The notes under the pieces were generated by a model. The model ran no database searches and was not told the origin of the DNA. It saw only the letters and a list, made by a program, of their open reading frames with translations. From Oscillatoriales cyanobacterium (lineage in GTDB: Bacteria; Cyanobacteriota; Cyanobacteriia; Cyanobacteriales; Laspinemataceae): 64,000 nt of DNA. Within the stretch, counting starts at the first letter, position 1, and every line of letters starts with the position of its first letter. A program made the position numbers and the translations under genes. Location of the stretch: positions 33,736-97,735 of the forward strand of contig JAABRM010000024.1 in the NCBI GenBank assembly GCA_011390955.1. The letters are read 5' to 3'. This document shows positions 18,383-26,682 of this stretch, piece by piece.

Positions 18383-19892
18383 CATACCCAAAAATAGCCG
18401 TGAGATAGCGGCGGAGAGTTTAGGCAAAATCGCACAGGGAAATCCAGAGGCGATCGCCGCTTTAATTCGCTATTTTGAAACTACTGTCGAAACGACTGAG
18501 GATCAAGGTGCTCTTTTGAGAGCAGCGCAAAATTTGAGTGAAATAGATCCGGGGAATTCTAAGGTAACTACAGCATTAATCCGCATCCTCAAAATCATTG
18601 AAGATAAGTTACTGGATACTCCACCTACAGAAACGACTAAGAATAACAATACTCTTTTGATAGCAGTGCAAGATTTGAGTGAACTCCATCCGGGAAATTC
18701 TAAGGTAATTACAGCATTAATTCGCATCCTCAAAATCATTGAAGATAAATTCGAGGATAGTCCACCTACTTATCATCTACCATCACTACTTGAGCATATT
18801 GGTGGGACTGGTATGACTGATGATGAAACAACCTTTCAGATAGCAGCGAAGACTTTGGGTAAAATTGCACAGGGCAATTCAGATGTAATTAAGAATTTAA
18901 TTTGTATTCTTGAAACTACTCGAAACGCATGGAGTCGTTTTAGTGTTGCAGATACTTTAGGTAAAATCGCACAGGGAAATTTAGAGGCAATTGCAGCATT
19001 AATCCACATTCCCGAAATCACTAGGGATAAAGCTACCCTGGAAATAGCTACAGAAAGCTTACAAAAAATTATTACTACCCCCGAACAATATGCGGGAGTT
19101 GTATCTGCTTTGAAAGATGGTCTCAGTGAGGAAATGTATCAAAACGACTTTGATTTATTCAATAAATGCTATGAAATTATCTCGATTTGTGCAAAAAACC
19201 TCTCCTATCCCGAATTTTACCAAGCATGGCATCATCCTTCTACTACTACTCCCTATCCCAAACTAATGCCATTATACCTATTCTCTAGTGATTTAGAAGA
19301 TTTATTAGAAGATTTATTTAGCGACCCACCAGATTTATCTCAACCTTTAGAAATATTAGATACATCCCAACTGCCATTATACATATCTTCTAGTGATTTA
19401 GAAGATTTATTTAGCGACCCACCAGATTTATCTCAACCTTCAGAACAGTTGCAGAATAACCTCGCCCTTCTCCCCCAAATCCTCAACCAAGCCATCCAAA
19501 CCCACCCCGTCAACTGCCAACCCATTTGCATCGATGGCAGCCGCTTCAGCGACCCTAGCAACCCTGCCTTGCAAATCTACACCACCTTGAAAAAAGCCGG
19601 ATGTCCCGTCAGTCCCGACGGTAGACCCCGTACCATTGCCGAATTACAAGCCTACTGCGAGGATGACCTCAGCGACCATCAAATTGCCCTCATCCTCTAC
19701 GAAGAACCCACGGACCCACCGCCCCAAGGCTTTGATATCGCCGTCCTCAATCAACTCGCCCGGTTTAGCCATCCCCCCATAGCCGTAGTTCTTCCCCAAC
19801 CCCTCCCGGAGTGCCGACTCCCGCAATTCCTAGAAAGCGACCCGGATTTGATTGCCAATCTCCTTCGGTGGTTGCAAAACTTGGCACGATGA
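18363..19892 (+). CDS. C-terminal part of the HEAT-repeat NACHT protein, out of frame
   Basis: This 509-residue frame begins in another register inside the same HEAT array (ESLGKIAQGNPEAIAALIRYFETT), so a frameshift near 18370-18400 separates it from the previous frame. About 60-250 continues diverged HEAT units. About 300-360 holds an internal duplication of a Ser-Asp-Leu-Glu-Asp-Leu-Phe/SDPPDLSQP segment (DNA 19270-19440). The last 130 residues form an alpha/beta domain (CQPICIDGSRFSDPSNPAL, AELQAYCEDDLSDHQIALILY, PPIAVVLPQPLPE) that resembles the C-terminal domains of cyanobacterial NACHT proteins. As it stands it would need reinitiation or frameshifting to be made; it may be dead. Confidence 0.75.
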   Translation: MKLLMFNIPKNSREIAAESLGKIAQGNPEAIAALIRYFETTVETTEDQGALLRAAQNLSEIDPGNSKVTTALIRILKIIEDKLLDTPPTETTKNNNTLLIAVQDLSELHPGNSKVITALIRILKIIEDKFEDSPPTYHLPSLLEHIGGTGMTDDETTFQIAAKTLGKIAQGNSDVIKNLICILETTRNAWSRFSVADTLGKIAQGNLEAIAALIHIPEITRDKATLEIATESLQKIITTPEQYAGVVSALKDGLSEEMYQNDFDLFNKCYEIISICAKNLSYPEFYQAWHHPSTTTPYPKLMPLYLFSSDLEDLLEDLFSDPPDLSQPLEILDTSQLPLYISSSDLEDLFSDPPDLSQPSEQLQNNLALLPQILNQAIQTHPVNCQPICIDGSRFSDPSNPALQIYTTLKKAGCPVSPDGRPRTIAELQAYCEDDLSDHQIALILYEEPTDPPPQGFDIAVLNQLARFSHPPIAVVLPQPLPECRLPQFLESDPDLIANLLRWLQNLAR

Positions 19893-19929
19893 ATGAGTCA
19901 TAAATCGGTAGCGATCGCCTCCTACAAAA

Positions 19930-20742
19930 CAAGAAACCGGGACAAGAAACCGGGACAAGAAACCGGGTTTCTCTAAGACAACCTCTGCCACCCCACCGAA
20001 ACTTACATAGAAACCCGGTTTCTAACCGCTTCAGGTTTCTATGTAGGTTTTGGGGCTATTTGACTTCGACAAACAAGAAACCGGGTTTCTATGTAGGTTA
20101 TTAGTTGGTAGCAGAGGTTAACGCAAGAAACCCGGTTTCTGGGACCCCAGGGACAAGAAACCGGGTTTCTTAAGACAACCTCTGCCACCCCACCGAAACT
20201 TACATAGAAACCCGGTTTCTAACCGCTTCAGGTTTCTATGTAGGTTTTGGGGTTAATTGACTTCGACAAACAAGAAACCGGGTTTCTATGTAGGTTATTA
20301 GTTGGTAGCAGAGGTTAACGCAAGAAACCCGGTTTCTGGGGCCAAGGGACAAGAAACCGGGTTTCTCTAAGTCAACCTCTGTCACTCCACCGAAACTTAC
20401 ATAGAAACCCGGTTTCTAACCGCTTCAGGTTTCTCACCGCCCCAGGGACAAGAAACCGGGTTTCTTAAGTCAACCTCTGCCACCCCACCGAAACTTACAT
20501 AGAAACCCGGTTTCTAACCCATTCAGGTTTAGGGGTTGCTGGTGGGGACAAGAAACCGGGTTTCTATAAGCGTTGTTGGTTGGTGGCAAAGGTTAACGCA
20601 AGAAACCCGGTTTCTGGGGCCAAGGGACAAGAAACCGGGTTTCTATGAGAAATGCCTGCCACCCCACCGAAACCTTCATAGAAACCCGGTTTCTAACCTC
20701 TCCAGGTTTCTCACCGCCCCAGGGACAAGAAACCGGGTTTCT
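19930..20742. repeat. Array 2 of the AAGAAACCGGGTTTCT palindrome
   Basis: About 17 forward and inverted cores in 813 bp, starting with three head-to-tail partial units. The inter-core linkers repeat as well (TTAAGACAACCTCTGCCACC, CACCGAAACTTACATAG, AACCGCTTCAGGTTTCTATG), giving a higher-order unit of about 100-180 bp. It occupies the gap between the NACHT locus and brnT. Open frames through it, including 20536-20763, are by-products of the repeat. Confidence 0.95.
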
Positions 20743-20816
20743 GCAATAATTTATCTATCCTAACCGAGATTTTCGTCAATTACCCGGTTGCTCAATTCTT
20801 CAAGAGGCGATGATAT

Positions 20817-21089
20817 TTGAAATTTGAATGGCATGAAGAAAAAGCAGAAAATAACCTCAAAAAACACGGAATTAGTTTTGATGAAGCAAAAACCGTTTTC
20901 AATGACCCATTATCGATAACGATCGCTGATTCCCAGCACTCTGATAATGAAGAACGCTATATTGATATTGGTCGATCTAGTCAAGGTAAGTTACTTGTTG
21001 TAGTTTACACAGAACGTCAAGCAAACATTAGAATTATTAGTTGTCGTCAAGCCACCAAAACAGAGAGAAAAATGTATGAACAATCATAA
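20817..21089 (+). CDS. brnT: BrnT-family ribonuclease toxin
   Basis: A 90-residue RelE-fold toxin of the BrnT family. The start MKFEWHEEKAENNLKKHGISF, then DEAKTVFNDP, RYIDIGRS, LLVVVYTER and IRIISCRQATKTERKMYE, covers the whole family from end to end at its usual length. Translation has to start at a TTG (20817), because there is no in-frame ATG and the conserved first residues begin there; AAGAGG lies about 12 bases upstream. BrnT cleaves RNA and is neutralised by BrnA, whose gene overlaps the end of this one by 14 bases. The pair is flanked on both sides by palindromic repeat arrays. Confidence 0.9.
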   Translation: MKFEWHEEKAENNLKKHGISFDEAKTVFNDPLSITIADSQHSDNEERYIDIGRSSQGKLLVVVYTERQANIRIISCRQATKTERKMYEQS

Positions 21090-21372
21090 TTTTGAACAGC
21101 CAAATATCCCTGATATCACTGATGATGAAATGCTTCCAGAATATGATTTTAGCGGCGGCATACGCGGCAAGCATTACCAAGCATATCGCAGAGGACATAC
21201 TGTGACCATTCATCAAAATGATGGCAACGATATTGTGCAATATTTTACCCTAGAAGATGGAGCAATTATGCTCGATCCAGATGTGCGGGAATATTTCCCT
21301 GATGCTGAAACTGTCAACAGGGCTTTACGCACCTTGATTAGTTTGTTTCCGAAAAATCGTCAGGCAATTTGA
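21076..21372 (+). CDS. brnA: BrnA-type antitoxin
   Basis: A 98-residue partner of the upstream brnT. It opens with DITDDEMLPEYDFSGGIRGKHYQAYRRG, a start commonly found in antitoxins coupled to BrnT-like toxins, and ends with a helical segment (PDVREYFPDAETVNRALRTL) fitting a ribbon-helix-helix DNA-binding region. It overlaps brnT by 14 bases, so translation is coupled and the complex probably autorepresses the promoter in front of brnT. The first part of the identification (partner position and start motif) is solid; assignment to BrnA rather than another antitoxin family is by context. Confidence 0.78.
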   Translation: MNNHNFEQPNIPDITDDEMLPEYDFSGGIRGKHYQAYRRGHTVTIHQNDGNDIVQYFTLEDGAIMLDPDVREYFPDAETVNRALRTLISLFPKNRQAI

Positions 21373-21383
21373 AGTCAGGCAGG

Positions 21384-21945
21384 AAAGAAACCGGGTTTCT
21401 AACCGCTTCAGGTTTTGGGGTTAATTGACTTCGGCAGAGAAGAAACCGGGGCAAGAAACCGGGGCAAGAAACCGGGTTTCTATGACATTTGTTTGTTGGT
21501 GGCAAAGGTTAACGCAAGAAACCCGGTTTCTGTCGCCAAGGGACAAGAAACCGGGTTTCTTCAGACAACCTCTGCCACCCCACCGAAACTTACATAGAAA
21601 CCCGGTTTCTAACCGCTTCAGGTTTCTCACCGCCCCAGGGACAAGAAACCGGGTTTCTTAAGACAACCTCTGCCACCCCACCGGCCCTTACATAGAAACC
21701 CGGTTTCTAACCGCTTCAGGTTTCTCACCGCCCCAGGGACAAGAAACCGGGTTTCTTCAGACAACCTCTGCCACCCCACCGGCACCTACATAGAAACCCG
21801 GTTTCTAACCGCTTCAGGTTTCTAGACCTAGGTTTTGGGGCTACTTGACTTCGGCAGAGAAGAAACCGGGTTTCTATAAGCGTTGTTGGTTGGAGGCAAA
21901 GGCTGACCCAAGAAACCCGGTTTCTCACCGCTTCCGGTTTCTCAG
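21384..21945. repeat. Array 3 of the AAGAAACCGGGTTTCT palindrome
   Basis: About 11 full cores in both orientations with the same linkers as arrays 1 and 2. It lies between brnA and the phosphoketolase-like gene. One linker variant (CACCGGCCCTTACATAG against CACCGAAACTTACATAG) shows unit-to-unit divergence. Frames through it (21415-21597, 21425-21661 and the opposite strand) are repeat artefacts. Confidence 0.95.
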
Positions 21946-22051
21946 AGGATAGTTAAACAACAACCCTGTTGCTAAAAACCTAAAATAATAGTTAAATCGA
22001 TCTAATGTATGAAACGCTATAGATATAGTCACTTTAAGGTAAACCATCAGC

Positions 22052-24259
22052 ATGACCAGCACAGCACCAGCCCCCACTAAAACCCCCGATTTTTGCGAAG
22101 GCATCCAATATTTTGGCGAACCGTTGCCCGGATTTGACAAATATGCCCAAGAACCCGCGATCGCCTCTGGGAAAAAAGCGATCGCCTCTCCGTCGGATCC
22201 TGCCGCCGTCTTTCAAACCCTTCTCGTTGCCGACGCCCTGCGTTACCTAACCATGCAAGTCACCGCCAGCAAAGCATCCGGCCACCCTGGTGGATTTGCC
22301 AGCAAAGCCGAAGTTTATGCCGCCTTGGTCATGCTGGGTTACAAAAATATCCTCACGGAAGTGGGCCACCATGCCCCCGGATTTTATAGTGCCATGTTCC
22401 TCGATCGCTCCTTAGAACAGATGGATATCGATAACGTGCAACAAATGCGCGATCGCTTCCGGGAACACAAAGGACTCCTCGGCCACCTCTCCGGGCAAAT
22501 TCCGGGACTTCTTGGACCTGCCGGCCCCCTGGGACAAGGGCAACACTTCGCCATGTCCGGCGCCAAACTCCACCCCGGCGTCCTATTCCCTGTCACCATT
22601 GGCGACGGTGGACTCGGCGAACCCTACATTATGAGTAGCATGGCCCACTTCCACACCGCCTATCCCAAAGTCACCAACTTCCTGCCCATCCTGGTTTGGA
22701 ACGGCTACTCCCAGGAACATCACAGCATGGTTTCCACCAAACCCAACCAGGAAATGATCGAATACTGGGAAGGCAACGGCTTCCAAGAAATCATCCTGGT
22801 CAACGCCAAAGACTTCGACGACCAAAACCAGCCCGGTGACTATGTAGACAGCACCGAATTCTCCCTAGAACAACGGCTAAAATTCACCCAAGCGGTGCTC
22901 GAAGGCGTAGACAAAGCCGCCAAATCCGCCCTTTCTGGCAAACTCACCGTCTTTATCATCAAACAACTCAAAGGGGCCGGAGTCCACGCCCGGGGCGCCA
23001 AATCCCATAACCTCTACGCCCATCACACCCTGGACAACGCAGAAATTGTCAGCGCCCTGAAAACCCGCGCCCTGGCCCCAGAAGCATGGCAACTCGTCCG
23101 CACCAACTGCGAACGGGCCGCTGGTGGTCCTGCGGTCAAAACCGTGGTGACAGAATTTGAACTGCCCTTACCCGAACTGGGTCAACTACCCGTGCAAGAA
23201 TATGCCGTTGGGGACAAGCAGGTTGCCACCACCGCAATGGGTGAATTAGTCGCCCATGTGGGCAAAACTGACCCCAATTTCATCATCTCCAACGCTGATG
23301 GTAACGCCGCTTCGGGGATTAATAATATCAACGTTGCCCTCAAAATTGCCCACCCCACCATTGACGAACTTTACTATCAAGGGCCAGAGGGTCAAGTTTA
23401 CGAACCCCTGAGTGAAGATGCTTGTGCCGGGTTAGCCGCCGGATTAGCCTTATTTGGGTCGCGGACTCTTTGGTGTTCTTATGAATCTTTTGCCATCAAC
23501 GGTTTACCAATTTGGCAAACTGTCACCCAAGCAATGGCCGAATTGCGCCGGTCTACTCCCTCCACCATTATGTTATTAACTGCCGGGGCATTAGAACAAG
23601 GACGCAACGGTTGGACCCACCAACGACCGGAAGTGGAAAACTACTTTGCCGCCATGATGCGGAATGGTAATGTTTTCCCCTTATTCCCCACGGATGCTAA
23701 CAGTATTCAAGTCTGTTATGACTGGGCATTAACCACCAAAAATAAGGGAATTGTGATTATTGCCAGCAAGTCGCCCCTACCGATTTACACCACCTTTGAA
23801 CAAACCCGTCAAGGGTTAGAGAAAGGGGCGATACTTCTCCAAGAAATTCCCGGAGAAAAGACCGTAGTTTTCCCGGTGGTTGGCGATCTGGTTTTAGCCC
23901 CAGTTTTTGCCGCTGCGGAACAATTAAAAGCCCAAGGAATTGGCTCAAAAATTATCTCAGTCATCAATCCCCGTCGCTTATATCGTGATAGCGATACTGC
24001 CTGGGCAACCTGTTCCGAACCGGATGGTCTTTTCTTAGAAGATGCTGAGTTTGAAAAGTTCTTTGGTGGCGATGCTTTAATTGCCGTTACCGGGGGAACT
24101 TCCGCCATGTTAGAACCGATTATGTTGCGTTCTACTGCCAAGCGGGATATCTTTGCTTGGAAGCGGGGCGAAACTGCTGCCAGTGCCAATGAAGTGTTAA
24201 ATATGAATGGTATTACCGCAGAAAATATGGTCAAACGTGCCCATGAATTGTTAGGGTAA
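22052..24259 (+). CDS. Phosphoketolase/transketolase-family thiamine-diphosphate enzyme
   Basis: A 735-residue soluble enzyme. The N-terminal half has SGHPGGFASKAEVY (about 74-87) and the diphosphate-binding stretch IGDGGLGEP...WNGY (about 182-217). The second half carries LSEDACAGLAAGLALFG...SYESF, then NGWTHQRPE and FPTDANS, which follow the phosphoketolase pattern (LSE...GWLEGY..TGR...YEAF, G.(S)HQ.P, PPDAN) more closely than transketolase. It is shorter than canonical phosphoketolases (about 790-820 residues). Cyanobacteria commonly carry a second, divergent phosphoketolase-like protein, and this may be that one. Expected chemistry is thiamine-dependent cleavage of a sugar phosphate in carbon metabolism; the product (acetyl phosphate or ketol transfer) is not certain. 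Palindrome repeats flank the gene on both sides. Confidence 0.85.
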   Translation: MTSTAPAPTKTPDFCEGIQYFGEPLPGFDKYAQEPAIASGKKAIASPSDPAAVFQTLLVADALRYLTMQVTASKASGHPGGFASKAEVYAALVMLGYKNILTEVGHHAPGFYSAMFLDRSLEQMDIDNVQQMRDRFREHKGLLGHLSGQIPGLLGPAGPLGQGQHFAMSGAKLHPGVLFPVTIGDGGLGEPYIMSSMAHFHTAYPKVTNFLPILVWNGYSQEHHSMVSTKPNQEMIEYWEGNGFQEIILVNAKDFDDQNQPGDYVDSTEFSLEQRLKFTQAVLEGVDKAAKSALSGKLTVFIIKQLKGAGVHARGAKSHNLYAHHTLDNAEIVSALKTRALAPEAWQLVRTNCERAAGGPAVKTVVTEFELPLPELGQLPVQEYAVGDKQVATTAMGELVAHVGKTDPNFIISNADGNAASGINNINVALKIAHPTIDELYYQGPEGQVYEPLSEDACAGLAAGLALFGSRTLWCSYESFAINGLPIWQTVTQAMAELRRSTPSTIMLLTAGALEQGRNGWTHQRPEVENYFAAMMRNGNVFPLFPTDANSIQVCYDWALTTKNKGIVIIASKSPLPIYTTFEQTRQGLEKGAILLQEIPGEKTVVFPVVGDLVLAPVFAAAEQLKAQGIGSKIISVINPRRLYRDSDTAWATCSEPDGLFLEDAEFEKFFGGDALIAVTGGTSAMLEPIMLRSTAKRDIFAWKRGETAASANEVLNMNGITAENMVKRAHELLG

Positions 24260-24273
24260 AATAACTCCGTGGT

Positions 24274-24342
24274 AAAGAAACCGGGTTTCTATGAGTCTTT
24301 GGGCCGGGTGACAGAGACTTAATCAAAGAAACCCGGTTTCTG
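24274..24342. repeat. Palindromic repeat pair after the phosphoketolase-like gene
   Basis: AAAGAAACCGGGTTTCT and, 47 bp on, AAAGAAACCCGGTTTCT, with a linker similar to those in the arrays. It may double as a transcription barrier. Confidence 0.9.
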
Positions 24343-24472
24343 ACCTCTGAAAATATGGTTTCCATGTGAACTAACCACAGAGGCACAGAGAACACAAAAA
24401 ATCTAAAGACCATCTACCATATTTTCTGCTTTTTTATAATAAAATAAAACTTAATTTATGCTGGAGAAGAAT

Positions 24473-25765
24473 ATGGCAAAAATTGAGGGATTTAGAGTTA
24501 AAAATTATCAAGCTTTAAAAAATATAACAATTGGTAGATTATGGAATACAGGAACCCTAGAACCAATTACCCCATTAACCGCAGTTATTGGTAAGAATGG
24601 GGTAGGAAAAAGCACTCTTTTTGATGCGTTTGGTTTTCTCGCCGATTGTTTAAAGCTTGGGGTGGAAGAGGCTTGCGATGCTAAAGGGCGTGGGGGATTT
24701 GGGAAATTACGCTCTCAAGGAATTAATGAGCCAATTGAATTTGAAATTTACTATAAACAAGATCGGAATGCTCGCCCAATTACCTATGAACTGTCGATTG
24801 ATATTGATAGCTTCGATCGCCCTTATGTGAAAAAAGAACGACTGCGGCAGAGGCGCAAAGGTCAGCGTTATGGTTGGCCGTTTTCGTTTTTGGTACTGAA
24901 TGAGGGGACAGGTGTTGTCTGGAAAGGGGAAGAAAATGGACAGCAGATCGAGGAAGGCGATCGCAATTTTGATTTATTCCAATTAATCAAAGACATAGAA
25001 ATGTCCGACGATCGAGAAGAAAGTAAAAAAACTGAATTCGTTGAACTTGACGATAAGCGTAAGTTGGGAATTGCCACCCTGGGGTCTTTGAAACAACACC
25101 CCAGAATTTCTGCATTTCGTCAGTTTATTGAAGGATGGTATCTGAGTTATTTTACTCCTGATGCGGCGCGAAGCTTGCCATTAGCAGGGCCGCAAAGACA
25201 CCTGAATATACACGGAGATAACTTAGGGAATGTAGTTCAATTTATGGAAAGGGAGCATCCCAAACGATTTAAAGCGATTCTAGAACAAATATCAAATAAA
25301 ATTCCCGGTATAGAAAGAATCAGTACAGAAAAAACTCCCGATGGCCGACTATTACTCCAGTTTAATGACCGAGGATTCACCGATCCATTTTATTCGCAAA
25401 AAATGTCCGATGGCACATTGAAAGTATTTGCATACCTTCTGCTTCTGGAAGACCCCAGCCCTTCTCCATTTATCTGTATCGAAGAACCGGAAAATGGCTT
25501 ATACCATAAGTTACTAGAAACTTTAGTCGCTGAATTTCGTGTTAATGCGACGGGTCGTAAAAGTGATTCACAGATATTTCTAACGACTCATCAACCTTAT
25601 TTAGTAGATGCTTTGGAACCATCAGAAGTCTGGGTTCTAGAAAAAGGGGATGATGGCTTTGCCAAAATTAAAAGAGCCAGTGAAGATCCCATAATTAATA
25701 ATATGGTGAGTGAAGGCTTACCCCTGGGAAGTCTTTGGTATAGTGATTATTTAGATGTCAGGTAA
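24473..25765 (+). CDS. AAA/ABC-type ATPase of candidate defence pair 1
   Basis: A 430-residue SMC/OLD-like ATPase. I place the start at 24473, where GGAGAAGAAT precedes the ATG, instead of the ATG at 24458. Walker A is GKNGVGKST (about 44-52), the signature is MSDGTLK (about 308), Walker B is ICIEEPENGL (about 334) and LTTHQPYLVDAL (about 370) is the switch segment. A charged middle region takes the place of a coiled-coil arm. It lacks a TOPRIM domain of its own; instead the next gene, overlapping by up to 11 bases, supplies a TOPRIM-like protein. Two-gene ATPase + TOPRIM systems with this layout are known in phage defence (for example PARIS), but the families here differ. Confidence 0.88.
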   Translation: MAKIEGFRVKNYQALKNITIGRLWNTGTLEPITPLTAVIGKNGVGKSTLFDAFGFLADCLKLGVEEACDAKGRGGFGKLRSQGINEPIEFEIYYKQDRNARPITYELSIDIDSFDRPYVKKERLRQRRKGQRYGWPFSFLVLNEGTGVVWKGEENGQQIEEGDRNFDLFQLIKDIEMSDDREESKKTEFVELDDKRKLGIATLGSLKQHPRISAFRQFIEGWYLSYFTPDAARSLPLAGPQRHLNIHGDNLGNVVQFMEREHPKRFKAILEQISNKIPGIERISTEKTPDGRLLLQFNDRGFTDPFYSQKMSDGTLKVFAYLLLLEDPSPSPFICIEEPENGLYHKLLETLVAEFRVNATGRKSDSQIFLTTHQPYLVDALEPSEVWVLEKGDDGFAKIKRASEDPIINNMVSEGLPLGSLWYSDYLDVR

Positions 25766-26435
25766 TCCGATGCACTTGGAAATATTAGTTGAGGATCAGT
25801 CTGGTAAAAAGGCATTAGATATTTTAGTTCCTAATATAATCGGCCCTAACCATACATTTGTGGTTCGGGCTTACAAAGGAATCGGACGTTTACCAAAAAA
25901 CTTAAAAGGAACGAGCGATCCCAGCAAGCGAATATTGCTCGATCAACTCCCTAAGTTATTAAGAGGATATGGTAAAACTTTTGCCGCATACGGTAAAAAT
26001 TACCAAGCTGCGGTGATTGTTATCTGCGATTTGGATGACCAATGTTTAAAAAGGTTTAAGCATGAATTACTCAAACTCTTAAATGAATGCGATCCTCAAC
26101 CATTGACTCGCTTTTGTCTGGCTATTGAGGAAGGAGAAGCATGGTTTCTGGGTGATTTAGATGCGATCGCGAAAGCTTACCCAGATGTTAAGTCAGATAT
26201 TTTGAATTCATACGTTAATGACTCTATATGTGGCACATGGGAAATATTAGCAGATGCGATTTATCCAGGAGGATCAAAAAAAATCTTAGAGCGTGGGTGG
26301 CAAGAGGTTGGTAAACAAAAGTCACTGTGGGCAGATAATATTGCTCCTCACATGAATGTCTCTGAAAATAAGTCTCCTAGTTTTCGTTATTTTTATAGCC
26401 AAATTATTGATTTAGTCTCTGAAAAAACTAGCTAA
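25755..26435 (+). CDS. TOPRIM/DUF4276-like partner of defence pair 1
   Basis: A 226-residue protein translated from an ATG inside the end of the ATPase gene (25755, or 25770 which gives the neater MHLEILVED start). The order of acidic motifs, LVEDQSGKKAL at the N-terminus, VICDLDDQ (about 92-98) and AIEEGEAWFLGD (about 127-138), is what TOPRIM-type nucleases of the DUF4276 group show: a Glu in the first strand, a DxD, and a Glu-Ala-Trp-Phe helix. It probably cuts nucleic acid when released or activated by the ATPase. The same gene order recurs at 51012-52825 with a diverged pair. Confidence 0.68.
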   Translation: MSGNPMHLEILVEDQSGKKALDILVPNIIGPNHTFVVRAYKGIGRLPKNLKGTSDPSKRILLDQLPKLLRGYGKTFAAYGKNYQAAVIVICDLDDQCLKRFKHELLKLLNECDPQPLTRFCLAIEEGEAWFLGDLDAIAKAYPDVKSDILNSYVNDSICGTWEILADAIYPGGSKKILERGWQEVGKQKSLWADNIAPHMNVSENKSPSFRYFYSQIIDLVSEKTS

Positions 26436-26492
26436 AAGCAAAATTTTGCTAAAGTTTGGCTGGTGATTTACAGCGCAGATTTAACCAGCGAA

Positions 26493-26655
26493 CACTAAGA
26501 AACCGGGTTTCTTTTTTGCTGAAAACAGATAACTGTAATTTTCACCACAGAAACCCGGTTTCTGGGCGCTCTTCCCAGACTAAGAAACCGGGTTTTTTTG
26601 CTGAAAACAGATAACTTTGATATTCTGAAAAGAACCCCGATTTCTGGGATAATAC
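26493..26655. repeat. Palindrome repeats and a duplicated GCTGAAAACAGATAACT unit
   Basis: Three palindrome cores, one of them degenerate (GAACCCCGATTTCTGGG), alternate with two copies of a 24-base segment beginning TTTTTTGCTGAAAACAG. It lies between defence pair 1 and the 477-residue gene. Confidence 0.85.
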
Positions 26656-26682
26656 AAAAACCACCAAAGATGGGAGATAATT

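Noticed and set aside
19930..20742. CRISPR array
   Set aside because: Regular repeats at about 50-bp spacing, but the repeats are in both orientations and the linkers are themselves repeated, so they are not unique spacers. No cas genes are nearby.
20536..21928. Frames at 20536-20763, 21415-21661 and 21421-21928 as genes
   Set aside because: They consist of translated palindrome repeats (for example RNRVS and KKPGF motifs) in several frames and both strands.
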